From the NCBI GenBank assembly GCA_012295275.1, contig CM022677.1, positions 3,290,242-3,354,241 of the forward strand: 64,000 bases of DNA, given 5' to 3'. The stretch is from Chrysomallon squamiferum. Taxonomy: Eukaryota > Mollusca > Gastropoda > Neomphalida > Peltospiridae. Made by a program: the position numbers and the translations under genes. The notes below the pieces were generated by a model. It ran no database searches. It had not been told where the DNA came from and saw only the letters and a program-made list of their open reading frames with translations. Shown here piece after piece: positions 1 to 10,705 of this stretch (position 1 is its first letter; each line of letters starts with the position of its first letter).

Positions 1-66
1 CGTCGCAGATGTGCTTCACAACAGCTTGCTCTGATTAGCACGTTAATTTTTCCATTCCATTCCATT
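1..66 (+). mobile_element. SINE-like element, 3' part with TTCCAT-type tail
   Basis: The first 66 bases are the 3' part of a short element that also occurs on the minus strand at 19920-20020 and 38223-38332. The shared core runs from GTCGCAGATGTGCTTCAC through GCTCTGATTAGCACGTT to a tail of TTCCATTCCATTCCATT. The element enters from outside the window, so its 5' palindrome is cut off. It abuts GAACGAGATCTC, which is part of a duplicated host intron. No polymerase III A or B box was recognised, so SINE-like is a structural call (short, dispersed, simple-repeat tail) and not a proven class. Confidence 0.55.
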
Positions 67-828
67 GAACGAGATCTCTTTGATCAGTGCTCTTCTTCAG
101 AGTCTTTGTCTGCAGAAGACAAAGGAAAACGAAGACAATGGTAATTATGTTTTAATGTTTTGTATATGTAACATACATCTTGAATGATTGACGATACCTA
201 AATCTATTACAGTTGAATTTTTCATAGTGTTATTCTGTGGTACTTACGTTTATAAAAACAAAGATAATGTATTTTAATAATTAAAAGATTATTTAGAAAG
301 ATCAAGTAACCAACTGGGCTGAATTAGTTTTGTATTATTTGTCAACGCTATTTGCTTTGATAACGTATCGTCGAATTGTACGATTTAACTATGTAACTGT
401 ATATTACCCTTGAGAGTTAATTTGTGTAAACAGCATATACATATATATATATATTATATAAAACAATTATCCATATTGAATTCGTGTTTGTGTTATTGTT
501 CTCTTGTGGATACAGAATAGTCATTTAATAGTTAAGCTGTCTGAGATAATTAACACCTTGTCACGTGATGCTATTATAGTCTGCTGTCCTTTCAGGTACT
601 AATACCACTCAGACTAGTCACCATGACATATGCACTACCTAAAATCCTTTAAGTTAGCATCTCAGAAAACTTATCACCCAACTCCTTGTAATGTCAAAAT
701 TAACTGAGAGTTTCTGTCAATATTATAAAGAGGATGGACTGTAATTAAGATTAAAAAAGAACAAATCACAACATAATAAACGTTTGTAATATTATGTAAA
801 ATGTTTCAATTTGACGAAAGTTGTCGGA
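67..828 (+). repeat. Copy 1 of the distal part of the LigB-like b-c intron
   Basis: This block matches 17010-17806 and 34598-35177 nearly base for base, and the short pieces at 10060-10214 and 29085-29245. In the copy at 17010-17957 it leads directly into exon c, so it is intronic. Here it breaks off at about 828 and is joined to sequence that normally lies upstream of it (AAGGAGTTGTCTATTC), which marks a tandem-duplication breakpoint. No coding sequence was seen. Confidence 0.8.
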
Positions 829-1985
829 AAGTTTAAGGAGTTGTCTATTCTTGTTTTGATAGGGTGTAATGTGCAATTAACCTGTGTCAATAACATTTTA
901 ATATATAATAAAAATTTAAGGTTTTAGTCTGTCCTCCGTGCAGATTCTTATTTTGTCTTGGTTCCCTTTATAACCTTACTCGTATCATTAATCAAAATGA
1001 TTTAAACGTATGTTTTATAATGTATTATTATCAAGTCACCTGTATATCATAATTAAATAATGAATGTAAACGTTAACTTGTATAGTGGATAGCTTGACTT
1101 ACTGATTTATATAGTTTGCTCTCCATTTAGCGTTTATATTCCTTGTTAGGTGGCCATTAACGCACCTTGTTACTGTACACTGAGCCTTAATAAAACATCC
1201 AATGTGTTTAAAGGTGTGAGCTCCGTGACAGTCGTCTCTTTATAACACTCCACAGTGAACCATCATAACACATTTCTGAACAGCAGTATTTAAACATACT
1301 CTAATTAATACGCATTGTAAAATTACCCAATTTATACCATCAGCCAGTTTCATTCATCTGCAGTCATAAAGCAAACCAGTTTTCATTTTGTGTCGTATTT
1401 CATCAGTAAAGATTGTATTTTCTATGCAGCTATATTAAAACAAAAACTAAAATAAAAATATCTTTCACTGCTATTCAGCTTGGTACGGTGTGACAACCTC
1501 ATTAGTGCCTCTTTGGCAGACTTGTTTTTAACTATAAATTTGTTTTCTTTGTAGTGAATTATAGAATATTCACTAAATCTTTATTTTTATATGCCCCTTA
1601 AAGCAGAATGTCTGCTACATTTTATCTTAAATATCTTATTATATTACGATAATATTTATTTAGTTATCTTGTTTAATCATGTTTATAATTTATATTTTTA
1701 CAGTCGTTAACTGTTTACCTAATTAATGACAGAAAATAGGGTTAAATACACAAAAACTAAATAGCAGAGCGTATGCAGATGTACACGGGCTATTAAGAAG
1801 CTGTTTTATATAATTAGGGGAAGTTCCTTTATTTAATAAAGTAAGAAACACTGGGGTTTAAGTAACTCAAGATTGATATTAAAAGCTTCAAAGTAAATTC
1901 AGAAAGGCTATCTGCAGAGCTGTAGCTATTGGTGTATAAGTAGCGGCACGCGTTTTGAACGAGGTCTCTTAGATCAGTGCCCTTC
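829..1985 (+). repeat. Copy 1 of the proximal part of the b-c intron, ending at the LINE insertion
   Basis: It matches 11055-11545, 15880-17040, 21750-22892, 30140-30434 and 33490-34620. Within it are the common strings ACTGAGCCTTAATAAAACAT and CAGCTTGGTACGGTGTGA. It ends with GATCAGTGCCCTTC, where the LINE begins. The uninterrupted versions at about 17007-17050 and 34596-34640 are empty sites and define the junction. No gene lies in this block. Confidence 0.8.
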
Positions 1986-2837
1986 GCTCAGATTCGCTGC
2001 TTTTTTTCGTCAGATTCGCTCCAGATTCGCTCGAAAGTTTCCGTTTTTCGATACAAGGAATTATTGTTCAACTTTCTCACTTGGGATTGCCTTTCATTTA
2101 TTCTTGCAAATTCGTTCCATTTGTGTGCACTTGATACGAATACTTGGGAAAAGCGCTTTTAGGATTACGTTATACACGATCGCCAAACAGCAAAAGTAAT
2201 TGAGATCTGACCAATCAACGACGAGCTAGCGTCAGCCAATAGAAATCCAGTCTCAAACAACAACCGGTCGACCAATCAAATTCGAGATATCTCCAACCAA
2301 TCAGAATCCACAGTCCCAACAGCAACCCGACGACGGAAGGAACAAGCGTTACTGCCAACTGCCGGGGATTATTTGTTTATTTGTTAAATTTCCCAAATTA
2401 GGATTCCACTTCAATTTCGAACTTAGAACATTCGACATCAAATTTGGTAAGAAAGGGAATCCTATCCTCCCAGCACGTCATAATCACTTTCCCAGCACGA
2501 AACTTTAAAACTCCTCTTATCTCTCCATTTATCAACCTCAAACCCTCTCCCCCAGTGCTAATTTTGTCAAATATTTTAAATTTGTGTATTCTAACTGTAT
2601 TAATTTCATATATATAAATATAAATATATAATTTTTCGGATTATTATTATCAAAATTAAATTTAAATAGATAACTTTGTTTATTGCTCTTTTTCTGTAGT
2701 GTCATTACTGTTGAAATTTTAATTATATTGAATATTTAATTTCTTTAATTATATTAAATATTTAATTTATTTAAAAAAAAAAAAAAAAAAATAATAATAA
2801 AAATAATAATAATTAATCAATTGTATACTAAATAAAA
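1986..2837 (+). promoter_or_regulatory. LINE copy 1 5' UTR with four CCAAT boxes
   Basis: The 5' end holds short repeats of CAGATTCGCT and one copy of a monomer of about 110 bp that is doubled in the second LINE. CCAAT boxes lie at 2211-2215, 2236-2240, 2272-2276 and 2297-2301, spaced 25, 36 and 25 bp, each within a CCAATCA- or CCAATAG-like context typical of NF-Y sites. LINEs need an internal promoter, so this cluster is a good candidate, by inference. An oligo-A/AAT tract (about 2773-2815) sits just upstream of the ORF1 start. Confidence 0.6.
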
Positions 2838-4951
2838 ATGGCCGATACAAACAAATCTGCACAGGTATCACCGAAAATGACAACCAGAACGAGGTTTCCC
2901 CCAAAAAACTCTGCTGAACGGAGGGGGAACTACCACACGTGGAATCTCTTGGCTCCCCGGACGACAGCGACAACGGAAATGTATCTGACAACTCTGCGGG
3001 GGACACCATACACGTGGGACTGGTAGAGACGACACCTGACCGCTCCCCCCGCCCCAACCTGTCCAATCCCCCAGACTGTAACCAAATCTTCAACTGGCCC
3101 ACAAATGTCCCAACCGGAATGACCACCATTCCGGAGTCCCCACAACAACAAAAAAACAAAAAAACAATTAAAACAGGAAAACCCACCCAACTGTCCAATC
3201 CCCCCTAGAACAGGTTCCAGTCAGCACATCAAACAGATTTTCAGCCCTGGACATGCTGAGCATTGCTGTTCCCCAACAGGGCTCCCACAAATCCCTCAAA
3301 CTGTCCGCCAGTCCCCCTAGACCCGCTAAGTCCCCAATCCCCGGGCTGAGGCGGGTTTTGTTTAACAAAAAAAAACCCGACTCTGTACGAAGCCATCTTC
3401 TTCCAACAGTCCGTCTCGCGACTGTTGGACGACACATTATTCCACACCCGGCTGTCTGATGAGATCAGCTTCATCAGGGCCGAGTCGGACAGCTCACTCA
3501 TCAAACTGGGTACGAGCATGGAACTGATGCCCAACCCCACAGAGTGTCAAAAGGTGTGTGTCACACTAGAGAGGTGTACAAAGGAACCTCATGAAAGGAG
3601 AGGACCCACACCCGCAAAACCCACAAATCCCGATACCCCCATCGGACAGGCTTACTCGCAGGACAAAACAAGCAGCCAAGTCATCCATAGACAAATGGAC
3701 AAGACGGTGGTTTACGGCACCTGGGGGGAATGCACTTTCACTGCAGAACCCCTAAAACAGACAAACATCAAAAAAAAAAAAAAAAAAAAAGAAACAGAAA
3801 CTAGTCACGGAAACAACAAAACAGACACCAAACAGAAACGATTTCTTAGCAACACCAACCAAAACAAATCCGACCACACAGAGACAAAAATACAAGCACC
3901 GACATGACAACCCCACGAAACAAACTCCCCAACACTCCCCCAAAGTAGTAATCAACACAGAGGAGTTTCCGCTCCTCACCCTAACGCCGGAAAGACCCTG
4001 GCCAAGAGATTTCCTATACACAAACGTACCACCAACTGGATGGGCAAACTCCACACCTCAACAACAAAAAAACACCCCACAAAAAAACACCCACTACACA
4101 ACACAAAGGGTACACGCAACAGCAACAACAACCACCACAACAACAGACCACTCCTTAAGAAAACTGATAAAAATAAAATCGGGCAAAGAAACCACAAAAC
4201 AAATACTAGAAACGCTAAAGAAAGAAAACCCAGACGTGATGATTCAGAACATCACGATCTGGAACAACGGCTACTGGGATGTGCTTCTGTCTGCCACAAC
4301 AGAAGCAGAGCACATCCTATTCCACCAGAAACAATTCAAACTGCTGGCCTTTGAGGCACACCCCATAAAATGCGCCCAGTGCCAGAGATGGGGACATAAT
4401 ATAAAAAAATGCAGGTCGTTGAGGGGACACCCAACTTGTTTCAGGTGTGGGGGCAAACACCCCAAGAAAACGCCAGACAACCCGTGCCGTCAACCCATCC
4501 AGTGCGCAAACTGCAACGGCCGACACCACACACACAGCCACCTACGTGCGGCCTACAAAAACGCACTCAAACACCTGGAGGCCAAACCACACACACACAG
4601 CACTAGAACCCCTCACTCGTCAACCACCACCCACCCGCACATACAAGCCCCCAGGACAAACAAGAAACAAACAGAAATGGACGGAATAATTAAGAAAGAC
4701 AGCCCAGTGACAACCCTCCAACTACTTAGGGTTATCACGGGCCTATTCCTAGACGGATCTCTACGGTCCCCCAACCCAAACTCCAATCCAATAATAGATC
4801 GGAAGCAGACATAGAGAAAGCCACTGTGTCAGCATGTCAGACCCTCCAGAAACACCTGAGACTTCCACTGGAGCTTGACACTTTGCTCAAAAAATCAATG
4901 AATTACTACCAATACAACATCAACACCGACAACACCAAACAAGTGAAATAA
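2838..4951 (+). pseudogene. LINE copy 1 ORF1, Gag-like nucleic-acid-binding protein (frameshifted)
   Basis: ORF1 would encode the RNA-binding partner of the retrotransposition particle. The start MADTNK is at 2838; a 4-bp deletion relative to copy 2 near 2858 shifts the frame, and protein-like sequence then continues in other frames (2939-3208, 3425-3907, 3945-4814). The best part is 4236-4814. Counting from its first Met, there is a zinc knuckle C46-C49-H54-C59 (CX2CX4HX4C), a second C68-C71-H75-C84, and a third C90-C93 with nearby histidines, the arrangement seen in Jockey/I-type ORF1 proteins (PRE_C2HC-like). Comparison with copy 2 places the ancestral stop at about 4951, 54 bp before ORF2. 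A poly-A run at 3772-3790 is expanded relative to copy 2. Not functional as it stands. Confidence 0.8.
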
Positions 4952-5005
4952 ACACATCCAAAATACACGCAATCTCCAAGGCTACCAAACTCCTACACAT
5001 CACAC

Positions 5006-8000
5006 ATGGGAGACAAACAAAACATTAAACATAAACAAGCTAAAGGCCTAAACATCCTACAGTGGAATGCCAAAGGCCTCAAATCAAGAGGTCATGGCGA
5101 CGAACTCAAACACTACATAATTAACTCTAATATACAGATAGACATAATCTGCATACAAGAAACCTGGATCACCAACACACAAACACGGAAGAACCAACTC
5201 TTCCAAAACTTTAACATTCCAGGATTCTTTGGCTTCTTTCACAACACTAACTGCACCACGAGAGGAGGAGTAGCAACTTATGTCAGAAATGAACTATCCT
5301 ACTCACGTATCCCACTAACCAATCACCACCCCAACATAGAGACACTTGGGATAACAATCCATGGCCAGGCTGAAGACATTAACGTTTTCAACTACTACAC
5401 TCACCCAGGCAAAAATCACTACAACATAACACTAGAACACTACACTAAAAGCATTCCCTCTAAATATATCGACAACTCCATCATACTAGGGGACTTCAAC
5501 AGCAGAAACCACCTATGGGGATCCTCTAGTACATGCAAACAGGGAACCATCATCGAAAAATTTACGGATCTTAACAAACACATATGTCTGAACGATGGCA
5601 CGCCAACCTTCCTATCAGACGTATACAACACCTGGTCATGCCTTGATATCTCAACAGTGTCTGAAAAAATAGCCTCTAAATGTGAATGGACAGTCCTTAA
5701 CAATCTCAATAGCGATCACCTACCAATACTAATCTCATACAACACTGAAAATAACTGGAAAGAGGTACCAATAAACAAACACAAATGGAACTTCACGAAA
5801 GCCAACTGGACTGAATTTAAAAAGCAATGTCTGGAAACAGATCCCAAACTCATTCGAAGCAATAATATTGACACTTTTAACCAAAATTTAACTGACAGAA
5901 TAATTAGCATTGCTTATAAAACTATTCCAATTTCTAATTGTAAATACAAAAATAATTCAGTCCCTTGGTGGAGTGAAGAACTAAAACTCCTTACAAAGGC
6001 ACACAACAAACATCGCAAAACATACCAAAAAAAAAATAACTCAGCAACCAACCTCGCAAACCTCAAAATGAGTAAAAACAAAGTCTCACAAGCCTGCTAA
6101 ATGCAAGAAAAAAAAAAGAATCGTGGAAAACCTTCTGCACCTCTATCAACAAAAACACGTCTAGTAAGGAAATTTGGGCCAGAATTAAACGCATACAAGG
6201 GAAACCAATTAGCAAGAACACACTACTAGTCCGCAACAAAAACTTCCATACAAACAAAGAGAAGGCCGCTGCTCTGGGAGATGTCTTTAAAAACAACTCG
6301 AGTACAAACAACTTTCCCCCCAAATTTCGAAAAATTAAAAATAAACTAGAAACAGTCAACAAAATCCCACCTGACTCAAAAACCTCAGAAACGAAATACA
6401 ATATTCCCTTCACACTCCAAGAAATGACAGCGGCTTTCTCCGACCGTAAAGGAACAGCCCCCGGGCCAGACACATTCTCCTACCTATTCTTTCAAAACAT
6501 GCCCACAGACATGCTAAATCTATTTCTGGAACTCTATAACACTATCTGGAAGGAAGGATACCTTCCCCTCAAATGGAAGCAAGCTGAAGTCTTCAGCCTT
6601 CCAAAACAGGGAAAGGACCTTTCCAACCCCTCCAACTATCGTCCTATCTCACTAACGTCCTGTGTCTGCAAAACCATGGAGGCTATGGTCAACACACGCT
6701 TAAAACACCTTCTGGAAAAAAAACCCAACTAATTTCGACCTTTCAAAGTGGCTTCAGAAAGAACCACTCCACAAGCGACCACATAACCAGATTACAGTCT
6801 GAAATATCCGAATCTTTGTTTACTGGACAAAAAGTGGCAGGAGTGTTTGTTGACATAGAAAAAGCCTATGATATGGTCTGGAGACATGGTCTTCTAATCA
6901 AAGTCTACAACATGGGCATAAGAGGCCCTATGTTCGGCTTTATAGAAGCATTCTTGATAAACAGATCCTTTACGGTGAATGTAGACGAAAACTTCTCAGA
7001 CAGCTTGGATTTGGAGAATGGGATCCCCCAGGGTTCAGTTATCGCCCCTACTCTTTTTAGCATTTTTATTAATGACCTAGCACATACTCTAGCTACTAAC
7101 TCGAAAACTGCAACTAAGCTTAGTACAAGACTATTTGCGGATGACACAGCCTTTTGGCGTGCTGGAAACTGTTTTAAACAAATCAAAACAGAAATGCAAA
7201 AAGACTTAAATAACTAACAAAAATGGGCGGAAACCTGGGGAGTCACTATCTCCCAATACAAGACTGTCACCAGAACCTTTGGGAGAAACGCTAATAAGAA
7301 ACACAATAAAATAGACCTACATTACAACAACACAAAAATCCCACAAGTAAACGCAGTCAAATTCCTGGGAGTCACCTTCGACAGGTGCCTTACCTTCAAA
7401 CAGCACATCACCAACACACTCAACACATGCACAAAATACATGAATTTACTGAACGTGCTTTCGAACGCCAAATGGGGAGCTGACAGAAAATCTCTCTTGA
7501 TGGTGTTCGAAGCACTAGTAGTGTCAAGACTCCAGTATGGGTCCCAGGCGTTCAGCGGTGTGTCTGAATACCAACTAAACCGACTAGACACGGTATACAA
7601 CAAGGCACTAAGAATTGTTGCCAGGGTTTTCCCAGACACACCGACGGACAGTCTGTTTGTGGAACTGAACATGCTACCGCTGCGAATCCGACGCAGCACA
7701 CAGTGTCTCAAACACTGGTTCAAAATCAAAAATCTAATCCCCACCCATCCTATAAACACAATAATTCCAAACAACCTACCCTACATCAACGACAGAGAAG
7801 CATCACTTAACATCACACACAGGACAGCAAACAGACTAAACCTACTGGACCTAGAACTTGAAAACAACCCTTCACCCTTAGAACCCATGGATAATAAAAC
7901 AACTAGTCATACCTCTAACGCTTAGACCGGAAGTATCGAAGTCGGAGCAAGACCCTTTTAAAAACGTAATTTTTAGGGCAGCATTAAGCGACCACTACTC

Positions 8001-8890
8001 GGACTTCATACAGGTCTATACAGACGGCTCCAAAGACCCTCTCACGGGAAGAACAGGCATGGCCTTTCATGTCAGGCAGGAACTACCCGACCCACCCTTC
8101 AACTATAGAGGTAGACTGACCAACAACCTATCCGTCTTTACTACGGAACTAATAGCTATTCTCTCAGCACTTAAATGGGTCCTAACTCAAACTTATGTCA
8201 GAAACACGAAAAAGAAATACCTCATACTGACTGACTCCCTCAGCTCATTGCAAGCTCTGCACAAACTCAAATTCAGCAGCTCCCAGTACATTACAGAGAT
8301 TATCGACATCACAAACTGTATCAACTACAGAGGACACAAGGTCACCTTCGAGTGGGTACCCGCTCACGTGGGTGTTACTGGAAACGAGCTGGCAGACAAA
8401 ACCGCAAAACACTCGCTAGAAGACGACACGATCGACTTTGACTCTAAATACAACGTTAACGAAATCATGACCATAGGGCACAATAAGCTAATAGAATCGT
8501 GGCAACAAGATTGGGACAACAAAACTAGACTATGGCTACATAATTAAACCGAAAGTAAACTCGCCCAGCCCACTCTCAGACAACAACAAAACAACTCAAA
8601 CTTTAACCCGTCTCAGAGTGGGAGTGACCTTCGGACTAAACGACAGCTGACACAGACTCGACAACACTGTGAGTAACAAGTGCGGCACATGCCATAAACT
8701 GGACAATGTCAGACACTATCTGTTCTATTGCACGAAGTACGACAAGGACAGACGCAAACTAAACACAGCTTTAACAAACATCAAAGTCAGATTTACTCCA
8801 GTTGACATTTTCAACTCTCCCAAACACTTAAAAAAACAAGTACACAACCTCATAATGCGATACGTGGAAGTAACAAAAATCAAAATATAA
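5006..8890 (+). pseudogene. LINE copy 1 ORF2: APE endonuclease, reverse transcriptase, RNase H (several breaks)
   Basis: The start MGDKQN at 5006 opens an intact 364-residue endonuclease frame to 6100 with the expected motifs: QWNAKG, IQETW, GDFNSRN and SDHLPI, which carry the APE-family catalytic residues. A 1-bp deletion near 6096 ends it. Reverse transcriptase follows in 6424-6732 and 6816-7217 (YRPISL; motif A VFVDIEKAYD; motif B GIPQGSVIAP; catalytic FADD at 7134-7145). A TAA at 7215-7217 interrupts the thumb region, most simply a TTA-to-TAA change. RNase H begins before 8059 with YTDGS (about 8019) and keeps TTEL, LTDS and GNELAD, the D-E-D-D set. A 2-bp loss near 8536 shifts the frame before the C-terminal CX2CX7HX4C motif (8681-8731). 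Confidence 0.9.
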
Positions 8891-8989
8891 ACACAGAGAC
8901 AATTTCACAAAATACTACATAAAATAAACATATCCCTGTCTAACCCCAGAACCAACTGGTAACCTCCCTTTCGACAGATTTGCGGCCAA

Positions 8990-9560
8990 ACAACAACAAA
9001 AACATACAACAACGCGACGCTAACAACAACAAAAACATACAACAACGCGACGCTAACAACAACAAAAACATACAACAACGCGACGCTAACAACAACAAAA
9101 ACATACAACAACGCGACGCTAACAACAACAAAAACATACAACAACGCGACGCTAACAACAACAAAACATACAACAACGCGACGCTAACAACAACAAAACA
9201 TACAACAACGCGACGCTAACAACAAAAACATACAACAACGCGACGCTAACAACAACAAAAACATACAACAACGCGACGCTAACAACAACAAAAACATACA
9301 ACAACGCGACGCTAACAACAACAAAAACATACAACAACGCGACGCTAACAACAACAAAAACATACAACAACGCGACGCTAACAACAACAAAAACATACAA
9401 CAACGCGACGCTAACAACAACAAAACATACAACAACGCGACGCTAACAACAACAACAAAAACATACAACAACGCGACGCTAACAACAACAAAAACATACA
9501 ACAACGCGACGCTAACAACAACAAAAACATACAACAACGCGACGCTAACAACAACAAAAA
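8990..9560 (+). repeat. 33-bp minisatellite in the LINE 3' region, about 17 units
   Basis: The unit contains AACAACGCGACGCT followed by AACAACAACAAAAACATAC. The marker CGCGACGCT recurs about 17 times between roughly 9015 and 9540 at 30-35 bp steps, mostly exactly 33 bp. Because 33 is a multiple of three, all frames stay open and give spurious repetitive peptides (plus-strand unit NNNKNIQQRDA). The second LINE has only about one unit at 28360-28410, so the expansion happened in this copy or contraction in the other. It lies about 100 bp after the ORF2 stop. Confidence 0.95.
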
Positions 9561-9748
9561 CGTGCCCGACACGATGACACTACGAGTTTTTTTTTTCTCC
9601 TTTTTCTCTCTCTCTCGTTATATAATAGTAAAAACTAAGTAAATAAATAAATAAATAAACAAATAAGTAAATAAATAAATAAATAAATAAATAAACAAAT
9701 AAATAAATAAATATAAATAAATAAAACCCCTCACACAATGCTCAATTC

Positions 9749-9782
<34 letters not shown>

Positions 9783-10059
9783 ATGTGTATGTATGTATAT
9801 ATGTATATATATTTATATATGTGTATGTGTATGTATGTGTATGTGTGTTTATATATGTATATCTACTGCACCCTTTTGGATCTTATTAACTAAAAACCAC
9901 TCAAAGGTTTATTCCAAATTGCCCACTTCAAATGCACCTTCACCGGGACGGTCCCCTTCCACTTTCCCTTCCACTTTCCCTTCCCCTCTCCTGAGACCGG
10001 ATCCGTGATAGGCGTGCCTGAAACCTTGAATTGGACGTAAAAAGAGTTTCCATTCCATT
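9561..10059 (+). other. LINE copy 1 3' UTR: microsatellites and TTCCAT-type tail
   Basis: After the minisatellite come a T-rich/CT-rich stretch (9588-9618), an (AAAT)n tract (about 9635-9725), AT/GT dinucleotide tracts (about 9750-9865), a conserved block beginning CTGCACCCTTTTGGATC (about 9865), a CCTTCCACTTTCC-type tract, and the end GAGTTTCCATTCCATT. The same order is found in copy 2. No coding sequence. Confidence 0.8.
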
Positions 10060-10580
10060 CTTTGATCAGTGCTCTTCTTGAGAGTCTTTGTCTCCACAAG
10101 ACAAAGGAAAACGAAGACAATGGTAATTATGGTTTAATGTTTTGTATATGTAACATACATCTTGAATGATTGAAAATGGCTAAATCTACTACTGTTGAAT
10201 TTTTCATAGTGTTATTATTTTTAAATTAGCACAGACGAATAATACTCACAGCAAGAAAACATTATCCTATAAAAATATAGTTATTGATAAACCAATTTCT
10301 GTTTCCGATTAATGCAATGTCTCACAAAAGACTGAGGACCCACAATATGCCGTTTTCGAAACGTACAGTACATAAAAATTATATTTTTATTTGCAATCCT
10401 ATTGATAATATATTATATAGAAATGTTTCTATCTATTTTATCCCAAAACTGACATTATTTATAAATACTCTTGTAAAGTAGAGTCATAAAAATGTTTCTT
10501 TTAAATTTCATTTTCTTGTATTCATTTTGTTACATACTTATTTATTTATTTATTTATTTATTTATTTGGCACATATTAAG
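10060..10580 (+). repeat. Fused intron pieces: start of the distal b-c intron joined to the a-b intron (copy 1)
   Basis: Positions 10060-10214 match the start of the distal b-c intron block. At about 10214 the sequence switches to a-b intron sequence (ATTTTTAAATTAGCACAGAC onward), which at 32610-33002 follows exon a. The identical junction occurs at about 29245. A (TATT)n tract at about 10538-10567 lies just upstream of the exon b acceptor and supplies the T-rich tract. An open 65-codon frame at 10284-10481 is preserved in length in the other two copies, but it lies inside an intron and looks incidental. Confidence 0.75.
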
Positions 10581-10705
10581 ATGGGGAGAATTGGTACCAC
10601 TTCATTTGATACCAGATCTGGAAAACACAAAAGTTGTAATTCTATCGAAGCCCAGCAGACGATATACACATGATGTTGTCATGATATCAGAACTTCTCCA
10701 TTTAG
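10581..10705 (+). pseudogene. LigB-like dioxygenase exon b, copy 1 (isolated, intact)
   Basis: The 125-bp exon is bounded by acceptor CACATATTAAG and donor TTTAG|GTATTT. It starts with one base of a split Arg codon, then reads WGELVPLHLIPDLE... to ...SELLHLG, with the last Gly codon split after its first base. Exon a (32573) ends with AG in the matching phase, and exon c (17958) starts with GT. This segment of class III extradiol dioxygenases lies between the two metal/catalytic histidine motifs. No exon a or c lies next to this copy, so on its own it is probably a dead duplicate, though it has no stop codon. Confidence 0.7.

Larger units (their letters stand above)
1986..10059 (+). mobile_element. 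Near full-length I-superfamily (I/Nimb-like) LINE, copy 1, inactivated
   Basis: The element is about 8.07 kb long: a 5' UTR with CCAAT boxes, a Gag-like ORF1 with zinc knuckles, an ORF2 with AP endonuclease, reverse transcriptase, RNase H and a terminal CCHC motif, a 33-bp minisatellite, microsatellites, and a TTCCAT-type tail. RNase H together with an APE domain and this ORF1 type fits the I superfamily (I, Nimb, Ingi) better than Jockey, which usually lacks RNase H. Flanks read TTAGATCAGTGCCCTTC on the left and TTTGATCAGTGCTCTTC on the right (10061-10077), a likely target duplication with two mismatches. Frameshifts and one nonsense codon break both ORFs, so it is not autonomous. It is highly similar over shared parts to the copy at 22893-29084. 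Confidence 0.9.

Noticed and set aside
8905-9537. Repetitive frames on both strands (NNNKNIQQRDA; LLYVFVVVSVA)
   Set aside because: They are the 33-bp minisatellite read in phase; 33 is a multiple of three, so frames stay open by chance.
8985-9560. CRISPR-like regular repeat
   Set aside because: Units are contiguous with no unique spacers, and the genome is eukaryotic.
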